From Aporrectodea caliginosa (lineage: Eukaryota > Annelida > Clitellata > Crassiclitellata > Lumbricidae): 64,000 nt of DNA. This document shows positions 29,150-40,300 of the stretch, one piece after another. Within the stretch, counting starts at the first letter, position 1; every line of letters starts with the position of its first letter. The notes beneath the pieces are model-generated. The model saw nothing but the letters and a program-made list of their open reading frames with translations, was not told the origin of the DNA and did no database searches. The position numbers were made by a program, and so were the translations under genes. The stretch is taken from positions 2,207,001-2,271,000 of the forward strand of contig JACEVL010006403.1 of NCBI GenBank assembly GCA_020284085.1, given 5' to 3'.

Positions 29150-31335
29150 TGGACATTTTTCTGGAATAACAATGTGCTTGATCATTATCCCAAGGCTAAA
29201 ATAATACTGGCAGGCGACTTTAATTGTGACGTAGTGAGTGACAGCATTGGTTGCAAACTGGTTCAGCAGTTTGTGCAGGACTATAAACCTTGACGAGTCG
29301 ATGTGGCATATTGTGATAAGTGGTGCGACAGTAGTTCAAAGTTTACATATTGCCATGCCTCGTTAGGTCGTAGATCACTCGTTGACCATTTTTGATCCCT
29401 GGAAGTCTTGAACATGTGGTGAAGAGCTGTGCAATTCTCAACAGTGGTGCAAACTTGTAAAATCATTTACCTATCACATTTAAGTTGTCGGTTACAGGCT
29501 TACAGCTACTCTTGATTATGGCAGAAGTCATACGGCTAAGAAAGATGCCAATCTAACTAAATGTGATGCCAGGGGTCAAAACCTGTCACATATCAGTTTC
29601 TGACCTTTTTATTCAGTCATATTGTACAATTAATTTGCTTCAAAATGCTTTTTACTGAATGAAACACCGTTTCTCTAACTGAAGTTATGCTCGTTTGATT
29701 CTTTCATTAGTATAGAATGAGAAAATCAAATAAAAATGTTTGGAATATTCATATCATCAAAATCCTCAGCAACCATTACTTGATTATAATCCAATTTTGC
29801 TGGGCAATAAAGGGCTATATCCTGCATCGAATAAAGCAAACGGCATCAAAATCGGATGACTACTTTGCAAATTTTGGCAAATTCATAAGCAACTGCTGAG
29901 TTAAAGAATATTCTATATTTTTGACCCCTCTCACCTATTTCAGCTTCTAGCTCAACAACTAGGAAGCGACAAGCAATGGGTTGTGAGCCCTGGCGTCACT
30001 CTTTATGCTGGCAAATCTTGCGAATTGTTATAGGGATACATTATTAATTTGAAATGCTATGACGTTTTGTGTTTCACATCTGAAGGTAATAGAGATATCT
30101 GCAGTGACTGATATCAGTTGTGGGGGTGAGACAAGTAGGGGTTCTATCCCTATACCATTTGCTGTAAATGTAGACGACATTATTATTGATCTAACAGTCA
30201 AGTGGGATGTTCTAGAAGTTGTACATTGGGTGTGTGATGTATGCGAATTATTTGTTATTGTCTGCATCATCATCTTCAGATATGTGAATTGCAAGCACAC
30301 TATATAGATATGAAATTCAATGTATCAAAGTCAATGGTGCTTAGGATAAGTCGTACTTATTGTATTGTATTAAAACTAGGGCTGGGCATTTAACGCTTTA
30401 ATAACGCGATTAATGCGTTAATTAATTAACGCGATTAAATTTTTTAACGCAGTTAACACGAATTTGTCACTGCGCTCAGTTATTTCTAGAAAAGCGCTAA
30501 AACAATTCTTGATAATATCGCTCAGTTTAAACTTTAAACTAAAAAGTAAAAACAAGTAGTAAAAGCATGTTTGCTTTTTGTTTATTGAATGCAAGCATTT
30601 ATATAGCACATATTCAATGTAATTATTCAGTGTTGGTAGAGTAGTTGTACTTGTTATCTATTGTGACATGCGTTAAAAATTAATCGCGTTATTACAAATT
30701 TTAATAGTGCGATTAATTTTGATTAAAAATTTTAATCGTTGCCCACCCCTAATTAAAACATTTATAAAGCACCTGTAGTAGGGTGAACTGTTCAGAGGCA
30801 CTTTGAGTGCACAAGGCCATGAGAAGAAATAGGTTTTGAGAAAAGCAATGGAGGAAGAGAATACCAGCTAGAATTTGAATTTATGAACAGTTGTGTGTCG
30901 GTTTGACCGTTTCTGGCATAAGCCTGTCATATGTTGATAAAGCAAAATACTTGGGAGTGTTTTTGATTGCTGGAAGAAAATTTAAGAGTTTCAGTGGAGC
31001 AATTTGCAAATGTTACAAGTCTGTTAACAGTATTCTTTCTAAAGCAAAAAGATGCATGGATGAAATGGTGTTATTGCATCTACTCAAAGCACATTGTAAG
31101 CCACTACTTGTCTATGCATGTGAGTGTTTTGCGTTTACCGAAAGTGAATATGCAAGAATGACAAATGCGTAGAATAGAATATTTTGAAAGTTTCTTAAAG
31201 TGAATGATAGTAACTGTATGAGGGACATTTTCTTGTATGCTGGATGTTTGCTGTTTCAGGCTGACATAGACATGAGACTCTGTTGGTTTTTTTTATCAAA
31301 GTTAAGTTACAGTGACAACAAAATATTAACCCACC
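29150..31335 (+). mobile_element. decayed non-LTR retrotransposon (endonuclease and RT C-terminal parts)
   Basis: 29200-29300 encodes the APE-type endonuclease block AKIILAGDFNCDV. About 30311 gives the post-RT MKFNVSKSMVLRIS. After a hAT insertion, 30891-31330 continues (SYVDKAKYLGVFLIAGRKFK, then LLVYACECFAFT). The middle is largely unrecognisable. No intact frame. Confidence 0.6.
30377..30751. mobile_element. hAT-type non-autonomous element (375 bp) inside a LINE
   Basis: The ends are TAGGGCTGGGCATTTAACG and the inverse of TAGGGGTGGGCAACGATT, with a perfect 8-bp duplication ATTAAAAC at 30369-30376 and 30752-30759. Interior is rich in AACGCGATTAA-type repeats arranged as inverted copies. 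Confidence 0.88.
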
Positions 31336-31844
31336 ACAGAAAAAGCTCAGTTCTTTATACATACTTTGCACTTCGAGCAAATGGGACTAGAAGCACCACC
31401 TTCCCTGCAGAGCAGAGGGGCGGCGGCCTTGAATAACCGGTGGGCAACAAAGATCTCACAGGTAGTCTGGGGCAAGGCACAGTTGACATCGCCACACCAG
31501 GGCAGCAATCCTGTACTCAGTGCATTGAACAGGTGGGGAGCCAGTTCAGAACCTCCAACATATACCTCGAGAATTGACCAAGTTTAGGAATTTGCCCAAT
31601 CAGATGTGCTGGAGAGCGCAAGACTCTGTCCAGGCACGCAATTTGACTAGATGGGAGGGCAGACTAAGTGACAACTGTAGTCAAGGAGGGCTGTGATGAC
31701 AGAATGCACTTGGGCGATGGTGGCACTAAGCGTAAGAGAATGGGCAATGGTGTGCAGCTGGAGCGGTTGACAGTAGCAGTCCCAGGCAAGGCGGTGAATG
31801 TGTGGAGTAAAAGTGAGCAGCTAGCAAAAACATCTACAAAGCCT

Positions 31845-32050
31845 ATTATTATTACAAACATATTTAACAAGCACAAAGTCATACAGAAATGCGAGTCTGA
31901 GGTGTGGTTAGTCAGCCTATCTCTTCTTAACTTTAGGTCTTATAAATTTTGTTTCAAAGGGCCATACTGTGTACTTGTTCATCACGTATTTGTGCAATAT
32001 AAGAGATAACTGGCATAGAATTCCACTTCTATGCTGATGATACCAAACTC
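31845..32050. mobile_element. overlapping LINE fragments
   Basis: The minus-strand 3' tail (CACCTCAGACTCGCATTTCT, ending in TAATAATAATAGG) belongs to the same family as 26610-27240. At 32018-32050 the plus strand reads FHFYADDTKLSV, an RT catalytic box of a different LINE. Both are short relics. Confidence 0.45.
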
Positions 32051-32137
32051 TCTGTATATATATGCGACTAAATGAGGTTGCAGATGCAGAGACTTTGTGC
32101 CTGCATTGATGACATCGTGCTATGGAAGCATCCATAA

Positions 32138-32376
32138 AAGACGTCTGCAATGAAGGGGAGGGAGGGGTCCTCCGAATGCGGACAAGAGGGAGGGATTACG
32201 ACCAGTGCAGACGTCCGCATTTAAGTTTGGTACAACAGTAGTTATTTCAGTACAATCTTTGGGCCGTAAACTTAATTGTGCCATATAAAGCACCAAATAC
32301 CAACTTGAGTCAGATGGTACTAAGCAGACAAGGGGAGGGAGGGGTCCAAAGTAGGTCATTTTCTGCAGACGTCCTT
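32138..32376. mobile_element. TAA-flanked miniature inverted-repeat element (239 bp)
   Basis: Ends AAGACGTCTGCA and the inverse of AAGGACGTCTGCAG, flanked by TAA on both sides. The subterminal block AAGGGGAGGGAGGGGTCC appears twice as a direct repeat. A 3-bp TAA duplication suggests PIF/Harbinger or ISL2EU-type origin. Confidence 0.6.
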
Positions 32377-32420
32377 TAAGGAAAACCCCTATGGAGTTTG
32401 TCTATGCGCCTCATACTTAA

Positions 32421-32882
32421 GGGGTCATCCATTTAGTACGTACGCATCGAGGGGTAACCCAAATGCGTCTGATTGCGTACGCATAGGAAGGGGGGGGTAA
32501 ACCTCGATAATACTGTCTATATTGGCCTTCCTTCAAATGAGTGTCTATATTGGCCTTCCTTCAAATGAGGATACAGTCGGGATATAGACCGTTCTACGCG
32601 ATCAGCCAATTAATAGGGCTAAGTAGGGCTGTGGGAAAGGACCACACACTTGTATGACCGTTACCTCTGACTGCTATTAACTTTCTTGCAGCTGTGCACG
32701 GAGTCCAGACAGTTTGGCCGCCTGCCCTATTCAGTCGGGATACAGACTGTTCTATACGATGGGGGGGGGGGGGTGCGTGTCAAGCGTACGTACGCAGATG
32801 GGGGGTGCTAAAAGTACGCTTGCGTATGGGGAGGGTGTCAATTTTCCCCAGAATTTTGCGTACGTACTAAATGGACGGCCCC
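32421..32882. mobile_element. TAA-flanked miniature element with GGGGTCATCCATTTAG ends (462 bp)
   Basis: Ends GGGGTCATCCATTTAGTACG and GTACTAAATGGACGGCCCC, with TAA on both sides. Inside are a 28-bp tandem duplication beginning TGTCTATATTGGCCTTCC, a repeated CAGTCGGGATAYAGAC block and a G13 homopolymer. PIF/Harbinger-like by target duplication; no ORF. Confidence 0.7.
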
Positions 32883-32929
32883 TAACCCAGACAAATACGA
32901 GCTCATCTGGTTTGACCATTCCTCTAAGC

Positions 32930-33254
32930 CAGGATGGGCGACCCAAATGCGGCCCGCGGGGGCTAATTGGCGGCCCGCACGGCCCCTTTCTGAAATATTT
33001 TTTTCTCATTTTGCAACTACTTACTTGTCCAACAACTACAATACTGCATAATAATGATGTCTAAAACACTAACAGATTTAGTGTTGTAAGTTCTAGTGAC
33101 CTAATGTAGTCGTATCTGTTTTTATACATCTTGTAAAATGTGAAATAAACATTTGTATTTCTTTGGAGGCTGTGAAAACAAATATTTTGCGGCCCGCCGC
33201 GTGCTTACCAACAATCATAGTGGCCCGTAGGCCAAAAAAGGTTGGCCACCCCTG
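32930..33254. mobile_element. hAT-type element with GCGGCCCGC ends (325 bp)
   Basis: The ends are CAGGATGGGCGACC and the inverse of CAGGGGTGGCCAACC. Flanks CTCTAAGC and CTCTAATC match at 7 of 8 positions. The TGCGGCCCGC subterminal motif is typical of a widespread animal hAT group. Confidence 0.8.
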
Positions 33255-33363
33255 CTCTAATCTCAGGACTACAATGTGCAGTGGTTTTCAACATTTTTTT
33301 AGTGTCGGACCCTTACACAATGTACTCCTTTACTCATAGAAACCAGTGTGTTTCACCTGTACA

Positions 33364-33957
33364 CAGGGGCTTCTATCCCTATACAGAGCGGGCGCAAGTT
33401 GAGCCCAGTGAAAAACAGGGGGGGAAAGATTTTTCAATTTTTATCACACTTTCTTCGCATAAATAGAAGTTGGATTTATGATATTTTAGCAGACGAAACC
33501 TATGAATTACAGACACATTTTCTAATCAGAAATGAGCTAAAATTTACGTTGGCAATATGGGATCTGGGAGGCAGTGTTTAATCTAGATGTCTGTGTGGGG
33601 GGGGTAAAGTTTCCCCCCAGGATTGAGTTTCCCCCCCAGAAAAATGAAAGAGATGAAATTATGTATAGAAAGTGTGAAATTAATGGATAATCGGGGGAAA
33701 ACTGTTGTTGAAAAACTGTCGTTACTACCCCCCTCGAAAGTTTTTTGGTGGAAAAGTCTTGTTACTAACCCCCCCTTGAGAAAATTCTTGGAAAACACTC
33801 GCTACTTTTTGAACTTTTCAAATATATTGGGTACCCCCGAGAACCCTTGATCCCATAGCAAGGGGAGTAGATTAAACACTGTCTGGGAGGGGAGGCCCGG
33901 TCCATGGGGGGAGGGTAGGGATTGAGCCCGGCTGTTTAGGGGGGATAGAAGCCACTG
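33364..33957. mobile_element. hAT-type element with CTTCTATCC ends (594 bp)
   Basis: The ends are CAGGGGCTTCTATCCC and the inverse of CAGTGGCTTCTATCCC, with similar subterminal GAGCCC blocks. A perfect 8-bp duplication, CCTGTACA, flanks it (33356-33363 and 33958-33965). Contains several polyG/polyC runs. Confidence 0.85.
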
Positions 33958-34262
33958 CCTGTACAATAGTTCAAGCAAATAAATGTAGGCCTAATTGTAA
34001 CTTGTAATGCTTGTGTGCCAAATAAGATGGCCAACTGTCGGGAGAAACTAGACTACGTGAACTTTGACCTCATACCAAATGAGTAAAACATTAAAGCACA
34101 ATACATGGTAAAATATGAAGTATTATTCACTTCAGCAATCATAAATTTGTCTTGGATCAACAATTAACCTGCTGCAGTTTACCAAAAACTGGTAGAGGCT
34201 AGAAGCTGTTCTGCTACATAAAATTTTAGTTCATTAGTCCTTTTCCATCTGTTATGCTTCCC

Positions 34263-34268
34263 TTTAAT
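34263..34268 (-). terminator. candidate polyadenylation signal of BUB3
   Basis: Minus strand ATTAAA, about 125 nt after the BUB3 stop codon at 34392. It is the only close signal noticed. Confidence 0.4.
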
Positions 34269-34391
34269 GTCTGGAAACCACCACCATAAAACACATCTTT
34301 ACAGATATTCCTTCCAATATTTCATCAGAACTTCGGCTTCACAAAACAACTGTGAACCACAGTCTTAGAAATTTGAAATTAACTGTTAGCT

Positions 34392-37300
34392 CTATTTGGG
34401 CTTAGTTTCTTGGTCGGTGACTTTGCGGATGAATACAGCATCCTCGGGTGGTGGCGATTTCATTTCACCATCTTCAAACATGTACGACGATGCAATAGCA
34501 AGCAGGGAACCATTGTGGCTGAATGACAGTGCTGATATACTAGTTGGATATCTGAAAAAAAGAGAAAATTACCAGTAATTTTATAAATCATTTCTGCCAA
34601 AAGACTTATTTTAAAAAAGTAGGTCCAGCAACCGAAAAAGATTGTTCACCAAGTCTATTTCCTGATTTAGGTATGATAAGAGAAAAGTAACCAGATGACC
34701 TTGTTGAATAATGATAAGTCTGGGGAATAAGGATTAATTTTAGTATTGTGGCTGGCCAGAGTTCAAAGTTTCATAAACTATAAGCCCCAATCTGAAACTA
34801 ATTCTTTGCTGAACAGGAACACAAGGTTAAGAATGCTGTTGAAAACTGCCACTGAATTTCTTATACCGACGCTCGCATGGCAGCACAGACAATGACTTGA
34901 TATCTTGAGTAACAAAGTGCCGAGTACATCGAGGTTCTACAAGTTTTGCCTTACCACACACAGGGGTGCACTGTGGGACCTGGGGAAAAGCAGGAAACTA
35001 AACTTCGACACCCTTTCTTGTCCCTCTTCTTGGGTTCCTCAGCATACATTGAGACACGTGGACTTCTTTGTTGGCAGCTAGGTTAAAACAGCTGTCTCTT
35101 CCTTCATGCCCAAACCTGACAAAGTCTTTGGTGGCATCTCATCAAACGTGGTTGCTCTTCTTTCGCTGGCGCTCTTTCTCTCTCTCTCGTTCGTGGTAAG
35201 CTTTATTTGGTGCTCACTGTTGTTGCTGCCCTTCTCCCTTCTGAGGTATATTAAAATAATTCATGCACTTCCTCAACAGACACTTCAATTCCCTTGTCTT
35301 TCGAGGCCCATGGAAGCCTTTGATGCACCGCCTCAGTAGACAAGTCAGCTCTCTTCGCTCTCTCATCGTCCAAGTTTAACATTATTAGCGACTTGAGACC
35401 CATGGAAGCCTTTTGATACATTGCCTCTTCTTAGCAGAGCACAGGTAATTTTTCTAGCTAAAATGTTCCGTTATTTGACGAGTACACATTTGTGCAAAGG
35501 TAGTCAATACATGTACATTACTGCTATACCTATCTTTGTTAAGCCGTGCAACCCTAAAATGCAGTTCCAACGGCATGCCTCCCATTGGCTGTGTGTTAAC
35601 AGGGTTTCACTGTAGCCCTTTCTCATTTATTACACAACTTTTTCACATAAGCTTTCTTGTTTGCCCTTCTTTATTTCTTTCAACAACTTTATCATGGCCA
35701 TTGCTAATTCTACAGTTTCTGTAGCCAACCCTCAAAGAAGTTAGTTTTGGGTCACCTAAATTGTGTGCTCTCTTAAATCAACTCCCTTCCTGTTTCCGGC
35801 TTGGCTTCACTAAGATGCTTTCTTACCAGAAGTTTTGAATGGGCAATATGTGGACCTTCTGTTAAATTTGCCAGTACATTTATCAGAAAAATTCTCAATT
35901 ACCTGTGAAACTGGCAGAGGCGCTTTTTGTTAAAGCCATCCCAAATGTTGACAAAGCCATCTGAGCCACCTGTTGCAAAGGTGCTGTGTGCCGAATGGAA
36001 TGCAATTGCATTTACTGGATAGATCTTCTCAACGCCATCCTCCTTTATGCGATGACACTTGAAGGCATATTTCTTCTTTTGAACTTCAGGAGCTGGGTCC
36101 AAATACTCAACGGCAACACGACCTATCAGAAAACAAGAACCTGTGAGCTTAATCATTAATTCAACATTAACTATTTAATTTGTAATGGTTCTTGGCCAAT
36201 CATACACTCTAATTCATTTTGATTTGATGTTTATTGAACACCAAGAAATCTATATTACAATCATTCCAAGAAAAACGTTAATAGGCATCTGAAGGTGGGA
36301 CCAAATGGAGAACAAATCCCACTAATAGGGTACGCAAACATAAGAGATTTCATGATGGCACTTATAAAAATTACAAATTTCATCAGTCCTTACTAACTTG
36401 ATTAGTGTAGTGCTATATTAAATAATTTTAAGAAAAAAGCCTGATGTGGCCAAAAATTAACACTTTAAATGTCATTACATTGTACAAATCATTCCATAAG
36501 TGCAACAGTAAGAGAAACAGAATAGAAAAACATTCACAGAGACATTGGTGTCATGTCTCTCCAAAGCAAAACTACAGTACATATTACTTAGATAAGGTAT
36601 AATGCATTTCTTATATTGCTCAACAGTGGGTACATTGTTAGTGCAGACAGCAAGGAATTCCACACAGTTGGTCCAGCATATACCAGAGAAAATTGTTGGT
36701 TGTTAGAGTGAGCAACAATTCTAATTTCTTTTGCAATTTTCCTGGGGAAGTAGTGTAATGGATGTGAACATCTAAAGCACAGATAATAGTAATCAGTATA
36801 GGGCAACAGAAGCAGTCTGTTAGTGATTTGGAACATAAATGCACTAATTAGCAGTTTAGTAATGCAATAAGTGTCAACATTCCTAGGTTAACAAAATTTG
36901 GTTCTGAACTGGCACATATAGTCTACTTTAGCTACAGCCCTAACACCATTAAAATTGTGTTCAATAGCTCTGAGTATGTTCTTGAATGGGTGCTATATAA
37001 ATGCTCAGAATGAATTAATTAAAACTTATATTGATAACATTATTATGTTCATCTAATGAATATCAACTTCACAAAAACTTGCCAGTATTGGCAAGTTTGC
37101 TCACATGTGCTAAGATGAGACGTTCAGTTAAACAGAAATTTGTACAAACTCAAGAATAAACAAAATCTAAAAGACAATATCGGATCATGCACAGATATTT
37201 TGGATATAAACACTGCATTTATCTCTGTTCAATAAACATTTTCAAACTGTCTTAAAATGCTCTTGTTTAGATCAGTCAGATAGACAGACAGTCTTGCATG

Positions 37301-40300
37301 TAGTGCTGTTTTGAGGTACCTAAACCTGCTATATCAAGTGGTTAGATACATACATTATAGGGATGTTAAACGATAATCGGAAATCCGATTATCAGATTAG
37401 AAAACGATTATCGGTTTTCATTATTGACAAAACGACAATCGAATTCGTTTTTTATCATTTTTGTAGTAAAAATTACAATGTCAGAAAGAATAATTCATGC
37501 ATTTGTTTAGTGTATACGATTGTTTTCATGGTGGGCAGAACAGAAGGTGTGTCTGTTTAAAATTCCTGACCGCTAACGGCCTTCTAAATGATATAATTAT
37601 AATATAATATATAAGAGGTCGTTGTTCTAAATGGCCGCTGCCAACGACCTCTTATCATCGACATATTATTGCCTCTTATATAAAAAACGGAGTATTCCAC
37701 AGCCAACGAGGTAACAGTAGAACCCAGTATACGGTATGTAACTAGGGCTGTCAACGGGCCCCCGGGCCCCCGTTCGAAGGGCCCGGCCCGGGCCCTTAAA
37801 TCAAGGCCCGAAAACCCGTCCGAATCAGCATATTATTTTAAGTAAATTTTAAAAGCTTAAATACAGACTTTCTGTCGCCTAAAACGCTGTGGATTTGAAG
37901 ATGTGTTGGCCAGCTACAGTGGTGTATTAGTCATCGGCGCGGGGGTAGTTGGCAACTTGGCACCCGTACCTGTTTACTTGTCGGCTGGCTATACTAAGAC
38001 CAGCCAAGCGTTGCAGCGCGTTGAGGTATTACTGCTATTACCAGACCTGTGCATCATGTGCTGCTAGAGCCTTGTGCCCCTCTTCAAATCTGCCGCCTTC
38101 GCAGTATACCCTGTATCGGCGACAGACCGCCGGCGAGTTTAAGCGTGAGAAAAAGACGAAAACCGTGCTATTTGTAGCTTTTGGACGACGGATGTAATCG
38201 AAGCGACAATTTCTATCCCACGCTTTCCTGTCGATCGGCGATACGAGGCGACGAACTAAGTGGACCGTGATCGAAGTATTAATACCGAAAATCGCCGTTA
38301 GACACACGCCACAGGTCTTTCAATGTAATTAATTAAATCAAATTTTGTAACTTCGTTATACTGTGACTCAACTATTTTTGGCTTTCCTCAAGCGTTTTAC
38401 CAATGACGGGCCTTCGGGCCCCCGTTGAAAATGAGCTCGGGTACCCGGGCCACGTTTTTCTAACATTTTGACAGCCCTATATGTAACGATTATCGGTTTT
38501 CAGCAACTTGCATTAGATGATAACATATTACATTTTCTATGAAGGCCAATAACAAAACGATAATCGGATTTCTAAAACCGATACTCGGTTTGTCAAAAAA
38601 CGATATTAACAACCCTAATACATTATACATACAACTATAATTAACAAGGGACTTCAGTTTGTGTATGCTGGATCTGATAAATTACAGCAGTTTAACTTGC
38701 CTTCAATGGAACTAAGGACGTATCCTTGTTTGTTTGGAAATGAGCGAATGCATCGTGTCTGGTACTTGAGACTAGACTCTCGCCTCTGTTGTACGTAGCC
38801 AGTATTACGCAGATCCCAAACAAGAACTCGACGCCCTGCTGTTCCCACTATTAGCTTGTCACCACAAAGTGACATTGTATATACCTACAACAAAGACCAC
38901 TTTTAACAAACCGAGTCATAATGTGTCTGAGCTAATTAAATCTAATCTACTATCTGAAACTGTAACATAAATATTATATTCTCTAGACACCAATAAAAAT
39001 TGCAGTTGCGCAATTTTGAAATTAAAAACAGAAGTCACAGCTCCAATGTTACGTCGGGTTAAAACACTAAAATCACCTATAGATATATTTCTTATTTACT
39101 CTGTTACGTGGTAAAATTCTGTTGAAATCAAACTTGATGCACATTATTGTTTCCCAAAGTGTGTTCTGTGGGAACCCTAGTGTTCCATGAGGGGAAGACA
39201 AGGGTTCCACAAGGAAATTGGATAAACCTCACATATTCCCTATATTGCATTGCAAGGGACTTGGTTTAAAGTGTAAACTTATTTTTTCATATGAGCCATT
39301 TTTTTTAAATATGCTTTTATAAAAGACAATATAGTTATTCATAACTGTGTTATTACATAAACTTATATTGGTCTGCTTTGCAGATGCAACATATACCAGA
39401 ATGTTTTATTCAGGTCAGGGTTCCGTCAACAAATTTTCAGGTCAAAAGGGTTCCCTACCCAAAAAAAGATTTGGAAACAATGGTTTAATGCATTCTAGTT
39501 TGATGTTTTCTTTGTCTTAAGACTTAAGTGATATTATATTCTTATTATCACCTAATGGAACCAGAGATAGTATACAGAGAGATAATTTATATAGCTTCTC
39601 ATTTTAAGCGTTCATGTTAGTTATAGCTCAGTTTGTATGGGTTTGTTTTCTTGATATAATGCTTCATAAATGAAGTATGATTTTAGAAAAACAATACCTG
39701 CCTTTTGTCTCATAAATCAAGATCAGATGAAATTTAATCCCATTGATTATCTCGATATTAATGAATTCAGATATTGATGCCGATACAAATTTTTATAACA
39801 ATATGACTTATAATCAGTATTTATGTGTCCAAGAACCAATAGACCCAAACTTCTTAATTACCACAGTACAACAACTGTCTCTCTGTTGCACATATCAGTT
39901 TTTACAGAAGCCTGTTTCATAAAATGCTAGATATACATTTATTTCTGGTAGTCCTTTCAGTCACTCACTGTCACTGAAACATGGCTAAGCTCTAACACAG
40001 ATGATTCTGTGATTATTCCTGGGTTCAGCTTTATTCGCAAATGTTGGATTTTCTTATTATGGAGGGCATAGCTTTTAAATGTTCAATTTATCATAACTTA
40101 CAGCATACCAGTTTCTGCAGTTCCTACTCTGCAGCATTCACAAAATGGGAATAGAGTGAAATGGTGGGTTTTAAATTAGAATGAATTGAATAGTACAATA
40201 TTATATACTTCCCTCATGCATGCAAAAGGAATGAAAGGTGACAGAACCAAAAACAGCAATGCTGTGATTTGTTCCAAAATGTGAAATTCAAAAACTATTA

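Noticed and set aside
38699..38705. GT four bases after the BUB3 exon 4 end as the true donor
   Set aside because: Using it would shift the frame against the next exon and destroy the conserved [10 protein letters not shown] sequence; GCAAGT keeps it.
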